Positions 21,399-32,040 of a DNA stretch of 47,351 bases are shown piece by piece. The notes under the pieces were generated by a model that was not told the DNA's origin, did no database searches, and worked only from the letters and a program-made list of their open reading frames with translations. Position 1 is the stretch's first letter, and the number at the start of each line of letters is the position of its first letter. Made by a program: the position numbers and the translations under genes. Source of the DNA: Haplomitrium mnioides (lineage: Eukaryota; Marchantiophyta; Haplomitriopsida; Calobryales); the NCBI GenBank assembly GCA_049999725.1, contig JBNGIS010017767.1, forward strand, positions 1-47,351. Reading direction: 5' to 3'.

Positions 21399-21883
21399 AT
21401 GATTGTTGCTAAGGAAATCAGACTTACCGTCCGACATATACTAAGTGTGCTACACACATTCATTCAAACTATAGCTAATGGATTTCCAATTGAAGCTTCT
21501 ATTGAGCACTAAAAGGGGCACTACAAGGAAAGCCAACCTATAGTACAACACATACCAAGTGTGCTACTCCCACTTGTTTAGCCTTTAGCTAATGTTTTTC
21601 CCAGTGGCGCTCCTATTAAGCATTGGAAATGGCAAAACAAACATGGAGAATCTCCTGCTAAAATGATGCAAAAATTGCTGAATGTGCTACATATATACAG
21701 GATATTCAAGTGAATTACTTAAGAATGCCTAGAAACAAAGGAAAGCCTTTGCTTTATAGGTGCTACGCTCTATATATGGCCTCAAACAAAGCACAAGAAT
21801 ATGATACAAGAGATTTAAGGTTGAGATGCTCACTTTAAACTTTACTAATAACGATATAGCACCTTATCTATTTCTCAAACAGC
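21399..21883. other. Unassigned sequence with a weak internal duplication
   Basis: AAGTGTGCTAC...CATTCATTC and AAGTGTGCTACTCCC (near 21440 and 21548) begin two diverged repeats of about 108 bp, each followed by AGCTAATG and GAGCACT / AAGCATT-type text. No protein family was recognised. It sits between old copia remains and the 3' boundary of unit B. Confidence 0.35.
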
Positions 21884-24139
21884 AGCCGCTACTTTGAACC
21901 AAGAATCACTACTGAGTTTCTATTGTTTTGTATTAAATTTTTTTTTTCAAATTTCTCCTTCAAAAAGTACGGTTTTTGATAGTTATGAAATTTTTCATCA
22001 AAAAACATATGTCAACCTGTAATTTGCTTTATTCAGATACCTATTGTATTTTGGAAAAAAATTAATGCTCAATATTTGGTAAAAATAAATAAAAATACTA
22101 TACTATAGTAAGATAAGCAAACAAGAGAGAATATTGAAAAAACATGATAAAGTTAAATAGATATATTTTAATGTTTTCTTATAGTTTTCAAAAAACCTTT
22201 AAGATACAAAATCCTAAAGCATTTACGAAGAGCAAATCCAAAAAAAAAGACAATGTTGCAACAAACACTGAGATACAAATCTCTAATTTGGCATGAGATG
22301 CTTTCAACTTCTATTTACTTATGGAACAGATAAAAACAAAAAAGAAGAGCTATGCTGGCATTGACTTCAGGCTCACATATCATAAAAAGATAATGTCTTT
22401 CATCAAAATCAATTTGACATTCCTATACACGTATGCAATCAATCAATAGTAACTCCAAAAGTTGAATATCCAAAATAAAACCACAAAAATGACTCATATA
22501 TAAAATGATATTGTAACTAAATATTGTAGTAAATGTAATACGTAGCTAATAAAAAAACCAAAATATTATAATTGAAGAAAACTTGTGCAAAAATATAAAT
22601 AAGTTGAAATGGAACTTCAATGCTAACATAGACTTTGTTGTTTACATTTACAAAAACCAATAGGTTTTATTCAAAAATCATTTTTTGAATGAAAAGAGAT
22701 TGTCAAGAAAGTACTTAATAACTTTTATTTTGAATGTTACAAGAATAAAAGATCTTTTACCAAAATAAAAAGGATCAAACACAATATATTTTAAAAAACA
22801 AATACTTTATTATTTACAAAATATACATCAACTTGCAACTTCAGCTTTAGTCTTGTCCTTTTTGAGAGAAATGATCTCTTCCAAATCAACAGACTAAGAA
22901 GCTTGGGCATATGAAGCCGGAAGATAATCCTGTCAAGACTTTCTAATCTCGGAAATTGCAACAAAATCACCAAAGACATCAGCAGTACCAAGAGGAACAA
23001 GCTTCTTATAGTATGCATAGATAGTCTACGATTCAATGACATCAGATGGCAAAGAAGCTATTGCCAAAACTCTTTGAGGAATATAGATAGATTGACGTCT
23101 ATCATATTCCACAACAATACAATTTTGCATGAACTTGAGAGCACAAGCAAGGCTTGTGCTCAACCCAAAGCAAAGATCTAATACCCAAGCTTGCTATCAA
23201 GACAAGTGGTCAATAAAAAAATTATACAAAGCTTGAGGCTTTTGGTGCATATTCACAATAGTATCATCTCCTAGATGTTTTAGTTTTGCAGAAATTGCTA
23301 AAGAGCTAAAATTGCTCCTCGTTATTTGTCAAGGATGGCCGCTTGCATCTTTGGATTGCAAGTTGAAGAGCTTCATGCTCCACTTGCCCTACTTTGTCCA
23401 GTAGTCTATAGTCTAACACTCGTGGGCATGAGCAATTTTGGGACCACCGAAATGATGGATGTTGGTTTTGTCACTACAGTAATCAAAACAAAGGAATAAG
23501 AGATTGCACAGAAACTAAAAGAAGTGGAAACAAGATAAACTAAAACATAAGAAAATCAAAACAAAACTTGCAAGATGTTGTAATCAAGAGCACAACAAAT
23601 TTTCAAAAGCGCTTCCTCCACAATGCCAAATTGTTGCAAAGAATGAATAATTACAAAAGACCAAAAATCCAAAAATAGATATGGCCGCAAAAGAAAAGAT
23701 CATATCAAAAATATAATTTTTACAAAAGGGCTTGGAGTTGTCATGCCTACATTCCTTAAGGTTATACCTATAAGGAATGTCAAGAATTGATAAAGTGAAA
23801 CTTCTTGGTTTCACCAAGCTCTTCAGTTGGCGTGTGTTGGACTCCATGTGGACTTGATAATATGTCACGTTGAGTTTGTCAACATAGGGTTGTAAGTCTT
23901 GGTCTTGTTCTTCGGTCCGTCCTTTAGTTGAAGGGATACCAATGTCATTTTTTTTTGCTTGGACTTCCACTCTCTGGCTTTCTAACAATGGATCAAAAAA
24001 GCATGAGGGTACGACACCAAGGTTGGACCTTGGTCTTGATATTTTGGGGCTTCTTTGACCCTATATCTCAATATTTCTTTAGCAGCTGCAGTCAATTTTT
24101 TGGCAAGCTGCATTTTGAATGTTTTGTCACCCTAAAAAA

Positions 24140-24431
24140 TGTTGGAAATAGGACTACTAGTATAGTGTCTTTATCTTTACTCCTATGTTATGTTATGTTA
24201 TATTAGGATTAGTGCTAATCAGATTGTATCATGGCTAATTTCATTGTCCTATGAATTAAGAGAATTCAGTTGTAGCAGTTACAGCACTTCACATGAAGAC
24301 TGTTGGCAACGACATTGTTGGCACCATTTCCTCATATGAATGTTCATGAGATATAGAGAGCTCCCATTGCACTAGCAATTGCATGAATGTTTGAAACATG
24401 ATTGGATTTAATCTACGCAATTAATCTGATA
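24140..24431 (+). repeat. Left LTR of deleted copia element
   Basis: 292 bp, nearly identical to 27326-27627. It contains TATGTTATGTTATGTTATATTA, a short tandem run that is longer in the right LTR. It is followed at once by the primer site. Confidence 0.9.
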
Positions 24432-24781
24432 TGGTGTTAGAGCTCATGTTTGCATGTGATTGCTGAAGTGTCAGGCTACAGCTTCGATTTGCTGTTACAT
24501 GGCCTCTGGGAGGAAGCAATTGATACATTGTATTGGTTGCACGAAGTGCTTCCGCCAGAAATTTTTAATCAGAGTTTTCCCAACCGACTTCATCTGTCAC
24601 TTTGTCAAAGGAGTCCTAGCCAGATTCCAACATATGAAATTTGAAAAGCGGATTGGAAGAGCAAGGAAGAAATAAAAGGCAAGAGAGAAAGGGAAAAGAA
24701 GGGAAAAAACGGTTATTTTTCTAAGATCCATTTTTCATTCTCCCCGATCATCAAATAGAATTTGACTAACTGACATAAAAT

Positions 24782-25836
24782 ATGTCATAGAAAGTCAATG
24801 ACATTCCCAAATTTGATGAGAATTATTTTCATGTATAGAAGCACATAGTTAAGTTGCTTTTGAAAGCCGAAGATTTGCTGGGAGTGGTGGATGGGTCAAT
24901 CATAAGGCCTATCACCCCTCCTTCAACACCTAGAGGACAAGTTCAACACACACCAACAACATGTCCAAGAAGCAAAGTTGATTGGGATCATAAGGATTCA
25001 ATTGCTCTCTCCACCATCACCAATTGCCTTGATACTAATCAGGTGTCTCACATAAGTTCATATGACCATGTGCACCAGGCATGGAATGCATTGTCACTCC
25101 TTTATGAGGCTCAGGATGTTGTGACCAGGATGTATTTGAGAGATAGACTGGCCACTCTTAGGATGAGAGAAGGTGACAACCTGACTAGGCACCTCCATGA
25201 ACTAAGATCTCTCATGGAACAACTATCTGCTGCAGGTGCCCCAGTCCAGGATGAGGATGCCACTTTGTCACTGATGAGGAGCCTTCCAGCATCTTATAGA
25301 CCTCTGATTAATTCTTTGAGAGGCACTCCAAATTTGACATTGCAGAGGCTCATAACTTACATTATGCAAGAGGAGACAATGGCAAAGACCCATGGACTCT
25401 CAGACTCCATGTTTGCCCTGTATGTGAACAATCGGAGGAGGCCCAAGTATAATGGACCTAGACCTTCTTCAGCCCCAATGGCTACTAATGAGGCATGCAA
25501 GAGGAGACAATGGCAAAGACCCAGGGACTCTAAGACTCCATGTCTGCCATGTACGTGAACAACCAGAGGAGGCTCAAGTATAATGGACCTAGACCTCCTT
25601 CAGCCCCAATGGCTACTAATGAGGCATCTAGTAGCAACAGCACTTTCAAGAAAAGGATAAGGTGCTACAACTGCAGAGGATTTGGTCACATTGCAAGGAA
25701 CTACCACAAAAGAGCACCTGACCAACCCAAAAATAGTTCCCATAGGAATATAGAAGCAAGACCTGGTGATGACAGGAGAGGACAGAATAGGCAAGTACAT
25801 AGGCTTTATCTTGCCACCCTCTCAAATCTTGTTTAA
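24782..25836 (+). pseudogene. gag: copia gag (UBN2-type) with 131-bp tandem duplication
   Basis: Reads VNDIPKFDENYFHV near the start, with a TAG, then LLLKAEDLLGVVDG, HISSYDHVHQAWNALSLLYE, LRDRLATLRMREGDNLTRHL and LMRSLPASYRPLINSLRGTP, all standard for copia capsid. A direct duplication (25365-25495 and 25496-25626, period 131) repeats the end of capsid and shifts the frame, since 131 is not a multiple of 3. After it, the zinc knuckle reads CYNCRGFGHIARNYHKR, where the last Cys is Tyr. Gag is therefore non-functional here. Confidence 0.85.
25365..25626 (+). repeat. 131-bp tandem duplication in copia gag
   Basis: tgcaagaggagacaatggca begins at 25365 and again at 25496, and both copies run to the same gctactaatgaggca end. 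The copies differ at about ten positions, so the duplication is not recent. Confidence 0.9.
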
Positions 25837-25838
25837 CT

Positions 25839-26240
25839 GTCCCCAGACCAGAAGGATGACGGGTGGTATATGGACAGTGGAGCAACAACCCACATGGCTT
25901 ATGATAAGAGATGCTTCACCCAATATAAAGCATATCCACATGACCAATTTGTTTACCTTGGTTATAATTGCAGACAACTTATCTGTGGGATAGGCTGTGC
26001 CATGATTGTCCTGACTGATGGACAGGTCAGAGAAATACTTGAGGTGTTGCATGTACCAGAAATGTTTAAGAATTTATTCTCTGTCAACCAATTTGATAAG
26101 GCTTATGGACAGAATCTTACTAAGAATGGATGTTGTATACTCATGGATGCACATGGAAAGCATCTGGGTACCTGCACTATACACAATCATTTGTATCAAC
26201 TGGGCAGGTCCATTAATGCAGAGCACACGACAATGTCTGC
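25839..26240 (+). pseudogene. copia protease and following region
   Basis: WYMDSGATTHMAYDKRCF carries the DSGA active site of copia proteases. GQVREILEVLHVPEMFKNLF and LFSVNQFDKAYG follow, as usual before the integrase. The frame then reads only a short way (HLYQLGR) before joining RT sequence, so the zinc-binding and catalytic integrase parts are deleted. Confidence 0.85.
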
Positions 26241-27311
26241 TTTTGGTTTTGTTTCTGATGTTGGGAGTAGACTCAAATATCTATCTGTACCGAAGTGAAA
26301 TTAGTGTTGTGATACTTGCATTGTATGTTGATGATACGGTTCTAGCCAACAATGATATTAAGCTACAGGCTCACATGAAGGACTCTTTGATGCATGGATT
26401 TGAAGTGACATATATGGGAGAAATTCACCACTACATTAGGATGGAGATTACCAGGAGCGGGAGTGGTGGTTGGATCCACCTTTCCCAGAAAATGTTATAT
26501 TTTGGAAGTTTTGGATAGGTTCTCCATGTTGGACTGCAAACCAGTGAGCAGCTCTGTTAACCCATGATCTTGATTGAGTAAGGATGATTGTCCTGTTAGT
26601 GACAGTGACAAGCAGTTGATGAAGAATGTGCCTTACTCTAGTGTTGTTGGCAGTCTGATGTGGGCAATGATTTGCACATGCCCATATATTTCCTTTGTTG
26701 TTAGCACGGTTGCTCAATATATGGAAAATCTAGGACAGAAGCACTAGGCTGCAGTGAAGAGAATAATGAGATACTTGAAGGGAAGTTGCCAGAAAGGCAT
26801 TTGCTACTATCGCACTGACCATGTCATGCCTTTGTATGGATACTATGATTCTGATTATGCAAGAGATGTGGACACGCGGAAGTCCACTACTTGGTTTTGC
26901 TTTCTTATATCTAATGTTGTTGTGTCATGGGCAAATAAGAAGCAAAAAGCTGTTGCGCTTTCAAGTATTAAAGTATAGTACATGGCGCTATCCAAGGCAT
27001 TCGCTGAAGCAGTTTGGTTGAGACAATTTTTGTCTAACCTTGGATATTCTCAATCTGCCACTCATATATACTGTGATAGCTAGAGTGTTATTGCACTTCT
27101 TCACAACCCAAGGCTGCATGATCGAACAAAACACATTGATGTCCAATATCACTATGTGTGAGACCTCATTAGAGAAGGAATCATTCACACTGTCCACTGT
27201 CGCACAAATGAGATGGTTGCAGACATTTTGACAAAGGGGTTTTATGAAAATAAGCACAATTTTCTCGCTTGCAAGATGGGAATGATGAATGGAAGAGATA
27301 TGAAAGATTAG
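26241..27311 (+). pseudogene. copia RT C-terminal part and RNase H
   Basis: The sequence re-enters RT just before its catalytic box: GVDSNIYLYRSE, then VILALYVDDTVLANNDIKLQ with an intact YVDD, then YMGEIHHYIRMEI. A frameshift near 26500 precedes the connection (SSVVGSLMWAMI-type text near 26640). RNase H follows with KRIMRYLKGSCQKGICYYRT, GYYDSDYARDVDTRKSTTWF and KKQKAVALSS. It ends with DILTKGFYENKHNFL and a stop at 27309-27311. All of integrase and the fingers of RT are missing. Confidence 0.85.
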
Positions 27312-27325
27312 ACCCTAAGTGGGAG

Positions 27326-27627
27326 TGTTGGAAATAGGACTACTAGTATAATGTCTTTTCTTTACTCTTATGTTATGTTATGTTATGTTATGTTATATTA
27401 AGATTAGTGCTAATTAGATTGTATCATGGCTAATTTCATTGTCCTAGGAATTAGGAGAATTCAGTTGTAGCAGTTACAGCGCTTCACATGAAGGCTGTTG
27501 GCAACAACATTGTTGGCACCATTTCCTCATATGAATGTTCACGAGATACAGAGAGCTCCCAGCGCACTAGCAATTGCATGAATGTTTGAAACGTGATTGG
27601 ATTTAATCTACGCAATTAAATCTGATA
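27326..27627 (+). repeat. Right LTR of deleted copia element
   Basis: 302 bp and homologous to 24140-24431. It carries five TTATG units where the left LTR has three, plus scattered substitutions. Confidence 0.9.
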
Positions 27628-27699
27628 AAAAAAACATGGAGAAATGTACTATGGCAGAATTTGAAAACTAAAAACTTGAAGTCAAAAAGAAAAGAGAGT

Positions 27700-27812
27700 T
27701 AATGCAAGCATGGACTTAAGATTCCATACTTCATTGGAGACTTGAGTCCATGCACGTAAAGACTTTGAAGTCCATGCACGCATGGGCTCAAGAGTCCAAA
27801 TACTCTTGGACT
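27700..27812 (-). repeat. 24-bp self-complementary repeats, gene 1 intron 2 (unit B)
   Basis: Four to five degenerate 24-bp units, for example gagtccatgcacgtaaagac and aagtccatgcacgcatgg, of the same GACTC..GAGTC / ATGC..GCAT type as at 4012-4480. They lie where intron 2 of gene 1 meets the lost end of exon 2. Confidence 0.75.
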
Positions 27813-29285
27813 GAAAACTCCTTTTATTTGACTTCAAAGCTGAAATTTTTATTTCATCATGAAGACCCTAAAGGGACCTCCAAGATGTCCACTTCAAATC
27901 CTCCATTCTTAGTAAACCTTTGGCCTTGGGCTTCTAACCTTTGACAAGGTTCTTCTCCCACATACTAAAATTTTCTCTTGCAACTCCCATAGCTCTCCAC
28001 TTCTAAAAGCAAGTTGGAACTAGTTGTCTTGAGAAGTCATCATCTTTTCAAGAGTTGACTTTGGCTTGATCTCCAAAGTCTCCAACTCAAGTTCTCTTTT
28101 TACTTTATCTGATGACACCATCCTACTCTCTATAAATCTCTTATGCCAATACTTGGCCTTTGGAATCGACGTCATCTCCAATCGATAGTGTTGGTCGTAT
28201 TTGTTATTAGTCACAAAAATTTGAGCTTTTATTGGTGTAAACCTCACATAAACGTAGCAACTATAGAGCGAAAGCATTAGACTCTTCGCTCTACACTTTG
28301 TAATTAGTAACTTCCTTGTGACAACATTGTGATTGCCTCATGCAATCTCATAATGGTACTTGTCAAGGTTCTTGATGTCAAACTTTGACTTATTTTTCAA
28401 CTTGCATTTTGGGTCCACAGCCACAATAAAAAAAGAATACCCATATTTGTTGGTGATCATTTTTGGTGCTAGAAGCTCCACAAAATCTTCATTCAACCGT
28501 CTAATCTAGAATGGCCTCAATTATCCATTCCAAATTTTGGCAAGTTCATGTTTTCGAGTCAGATTGTAATAGTTTCTTCTCGAACTCTGCATCACTAGAT
28601 TGCAGACTCCCTGATCTTATTCTTGTCTTCCTCAGACACTGTCTAAGGATCAACTTGCTCCCTCTTCTCAATGTCTAGGGCCATTTGATCACTTGCCTCG
28701 CTGCTCTTGATGTTGGCGGCTGTATAGATTCTGGCTTGACATCTTTCTCAAAGTTGCTAGAGGAGGAGGATGATGGTGTTGCCAAAGATGAGCTCGGTGG
28801 AGATGACGACCAAACATGCTCCTCCTGAATCGGTGGTGGTACTACCAACTTTTTCTTTAGTAGAGTTGGCTTCTTCTTTTTTAGAGCCTCTGTTGGCTCC
28901 ACTTCCTTCCTCTTTCTTGCAACACATGGTCCACCTATTGTTGCCGTAGTGAATGTCGATGCACTTAGATGAGGCATACATTGTACCAAGTTTAAACCTT
29001 GCTTTATTTTCAAGATCTTCAAACTAAATACAAATTTTATAAAGTCTCTCTCCACCCGCTTTGCGTTCGGGTAGGCATTGACAAAGTTGGATAAAAATTG
29101 CAAAAACTAAAAACTAAAAGCAAAAAAGAAATATGGACTATTTAAAAAAATTGTAAACAAGAGTATGTGATTGCAATTTATCACAAATACTTGTCAACAT
29201 TCCTCCTAAAGACCCACGGACCAGTGTCTATTCGCACATTGAATCCAATCGCACAACTTGTCCAGATTGTTTGTGTGCTTGAACA

Positions 29286-29406
29286 CTAGAGTCCATGAGC
29301 ACATGGACTTCATAGTCCATGCGTGCATGGACCGAGAGTCTATGCGCGTATTGAATCCATAGTCTCTGTGCGCTGGGACGACAGAGTCCAAGCGGGCTTG
29401 GACAAT
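29286..29406 (-). repeat. 24-bp self-complementary repeats, gene 1 intron 1 (unit B)
   Basis: Five units spaced close to 24 bp, for example agtccatgcgtgcatggac and agtctatgcgcgtattga, in the same intron as the unit A array. Exon 1 ends at 29458 and exon 2 starts near 29100. Confidence 0.8.
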
Positions 29407-29995
29407 GGAATGCAATATAAGAAAATACATCTAATAAAAGAAAATTACAAGCACTACCTTGCCGTTGTTGTAGGTCTCTTGTAGATTGTTGGTGAAAGGA
29501 TCCCTTGGCTTCATGTCGTTGAAGCAAAATTTCTTTGATGATACCTGAAAAGTGTGATCATATTTTTAAACTACACAAGCAGCCCAATGTGGCCTTTGTG
29601 TCCCTCACAAATCATCGTAACTTGGACCAAAAATCCAGTGTTGAATTTTTCACCTTTATCTTGGAAAAGGTACACGTGATGGTCGATGTCTTTGATAATC
29701 CCACAACAAACTAGCCATTCATTGGCTAATTTGACAGGCTTAAGAGTCTTCAACACATTGGTATACTGATAAGGCTTTGGTTGAGCTGGTTTTGAAACAT
29801 TGGTCTGAGATGCCATTTTCTCTGATATAAAAATGAGTGAAAATAGGAGAATAAAAATTTACAATAAGAAATTCACAAAAAATGAAAGGAAAAAAAAATC
29901 CAAAATCACAAGAAATAGCAAAAACAACCACGACAAGAAAATAGAAACTAGAAAGTGAACTCGCGACAATGGAAAGAAACTTTCTATTGTCGCTG

Positions 29996-30003
29996 TTTTT
30001 ATA
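29996..30003 (-). promoter_or_regulatory. TATA box of gene 1, unit B
   Basis: TATAAAAA on the minus strand, about 180 bp before the ATG at 29816, is conserved with 3386-3393 in unit A along with its flanks. Confidence 0.6.
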
Positions 30004-30457
30004 CCTGAATTTCAAAAAACACATTTTCTCGCCAAAAAATGATTTGCAGAGCTCTTAATACATAGGTTCGCATGGTGGGAAAAAAAGTTAGTATGTAAAG
30101 CATTGCCTGTTTTCATCTTTCAAATTTCTTTTTTCATTTCACTCACAAAAATTTTACTATTTTATCGTTTTGTAAATTTTTTTGAAAAAATACATATTTT
30201 GAGTATACTAATGTCAACTAAGAACACTTGTTTAAATACTTCCTTCAATTTCATTGTTATTTTAAAATGGCTGAAGTGTTCAAAGGCAAGAAGAGATTAG
30301 AATTTCAAGATTCATAGCCTCATAAGAGTGTTACTTTTGGCCAGTATTTGAAGATTGTTTCAAATCGTTGTTTTGAGTAGGCAGCCGTTGAAATACCTAA
30401 AACATCAAGTGTGATGACAAGTATTTTGGGAAAAAAATGGCAATTACTGAATAAGAT

Positions 30458-30746
30458 GTTGGAATGCGTAGAAAGCATCCTCTAAGATTGGAACCATGTC
30501 CAATTTCAATGAATACAAAAAGAATCTAGCATTTAGAAGGGAATTCCAAAGTGTGATTATGAAAACTCAAATGAGTAAAACATGTGCATGAATATGCAAA
30601 CATGAACAATACTTGGGTGGTGTTCTATGTGCATCCCCCTATGTGGGTATTTATACTAGACTCACTAACTTAACTAAGGTTAAACCTTGAGTTAATTAAC
30701 CCTAGAACTTAAGCTAACTATTCAATGATAGCCTATAATTTGAACA
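30458..30746 (-). repeat. 3' LTR of nested copia
   Basis: 289 bp. It begins (minus strand) TGTTCAAATTATAGGC and ends GCATTCCAACA. It is near-identical to 36472-36761. Confidence 0.92.
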
Positions 30747-30749
30747 CTC

Positions 30750-32040
30750 CCCCTCAAGCTCATGAAAAAGTAGGATGCTTAATAAGGCTCTAAACTTGAA
30801 AAACAAAGCAGGACTCGATGCTTTGGTAAATATATCAGCTTTCTGGTCTGTAGTATAGACATACTTGAGCTCCATAACTCCAGCCAATACCTTCTCTCGA
30901 AGAAAATGATAATGAACCTCAATATGCTTCGTACGTGCATGAAAAACCGGGTTCTTCGCAAGCATGATACTACTTATATTATAACAATATAGAATGGGAG
31001 GTTGCTAAACTTGTAAACACAGATCTTTCATCAACTGTAACAGCCATATCAGTTCACATTTAGCGATAGCAGCTCCTCGATATTCAGATTTGGATTCAGA
31101 TGTCGCATTCTCAAGTAATTCACCTTCATCAATACTTAACTTCAGATTGGGCTGCATACGTACTGAAATAGGCTTGGATCCTGTCAAACCAAAATTAGAT
31201 AACATGTCCAAACTGTACTGCCTTTGCCCTATCCAAATTCCACTTGAAGTTGTAATAACTTCAATTCCCAAGGAAAACCGTAAAGCTCCCAAATCTTTCA
31301 TTTGGAACTTAGATTGTAATAACTTCTTGACATTTTTGATTTCATCATCACAGTCACCTGTGATCAGTAAATAATCCACATATATGGTTAAAAGAACAAG
31401 ATCAAATTCAATTTGTAGAATATATAGCGAAGAATCTGCATTTGATACTTGAAAACCAATCATCACTAAAACTTCAGAAAGCTTGTCATTCTAGGCTCTT
31501 GGGACCTGTTTCAGACCATATAAAGCCTTCTTAAGTCTGCATACATGCTTAGAACAACTTTCATTCACATATCCTTTCGGTTGAGTCAAATATACCTTTT
31601 CTTGTAAATCTCCATGTCAAAAGGCATTCTTGACATCCATTTGATGTAGACTCCACCTTTTGCTTGATACAAAGGCCAGTACAGTTCTGATAGTTGTCAT
31701 CTTGGCCACTGAACTGAAGGTCTCTTCATAGTTAATGCCATACTCTTGGGCATAACCTTTTGTAACCAAATGTGCTTTGTAGCGACTCACACTACCATCT
31801 GCATTGTGCTTGATTTTGTAAATCCATTTACAGCTAATAGCCTTCATCCCATCTGGTAATTCAACCAGATCCCATGTCTGATTCTCAAAAAGTGATTTCA
31901 TCTCCTCATCCATGGCTATTCGCCATTTTTCGGCTTTTACCGCTTCTTTGAACGAAATTGGTTCTTTCTCTTTTATGACTTCTGTCATGTATGCATAATG
32001 AAATGATGTATAGCCTTCAAATTGAAATCTACCCACTAGA
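30750..32040 (-). pseudogene. copia RT and RNase H, with YVDY and an internal deletion
   Basis: RT begins near 32036 with FKEAVKAEKWRIAMDEEMKS, then NQTWDLVELP, CKWIYKIKHNADGSVSRYKA and SLHQMDVKNAF. It continues to the active site, LLTIYVDYLLITGDCDDEIK (near 31370), where the second Asp of YVDD is Tyr. After LLENAT (near 31110) the sequence jumps to SESKSEYRGAAIAKCELIWL, which belongs to RNase H, so roughly 150 residues are missing. The end contains HARTKHIEVHYHFLREKVL and TTDQKADIFTKA. Inactive. Confidence 0.88.

Larger units (their letters stand above)
24140..27627 (+). mobile_element. Ty1/copia element, internally deleted, in gene 1 intron 2
   Basis: LTRs 24140-24431 and 27326-27627 start TGTTGGAAATAGGAC and end CTGATA. 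They differ by point changes and by a longer TTATG run in the right copy. The primer site TGGTGTTAGAGC begins at 24432 (plant initiator Met tRNA type). The purine run gtgggag lies at 27319-27325. A runs on both sides (24134-24139 and 27628-27634) hide a probable AAAAA target duplication. At 3.5 kb it is shorter than a complete copia element because integrase and most of RT are gone. It is inserted next to the intron 2 acceptor of gene 1 in the opposite direction. Confidence 0.9.
22828..29816 (-). pseudogene. Gene 1 of unit B: four exons, unknown protein, copia in intron 2
   Basis: Unrecognised family. Exon 1 (29816-29458) begins MASQTNVSKPAQPKPYQYTN and contains LANEWLVCCGIIKDIDHH and YLFQDKGEKFNTGFLVQV. 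It ends NNGK before GTAGTG. Exon 2 (about 29100-27840) has VERDFIKFVFSLKILKI, a Lys/Pro/Ser-rich linker, and EMTSIPKAKYWHKRFIES and SQDNWFQL-like text. Its last part is lost. Exon 3 (24131-about 23575) has the QLAKKLTAAAKE stretch and a GC in place of the GT donor. Exon 4 (23472-22828) has GGPKIAHAHE, SMKLFNLQSKDASGHP, ALYNFFIDHLS and QSIYIPQRVLAIASLPSD and ends EVAS-stop. Introns 1 and 2 carry 24-bp repeat arrays. Stops and shifts make it a pseudogene. Equal exon structure in unit C supports the model. Confidence 0.65.

Noticed and set aside
24450-24675. Two overlapping small open frames just after the copia LTR
   Set aside because: They lie in the copia leader before gag with no known domain.
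29740-30024. Hydrophobic small protein upstream of gene 1
   Set aside because: It spans the TATA box and 5' untranslated region of gene 1 and is not conserved in unit A.
31090-31374. Plus-strand open frame of 94 codons
   Set aside because: It is antisense to the copia RT, which has clear family motifs on the minus strand.
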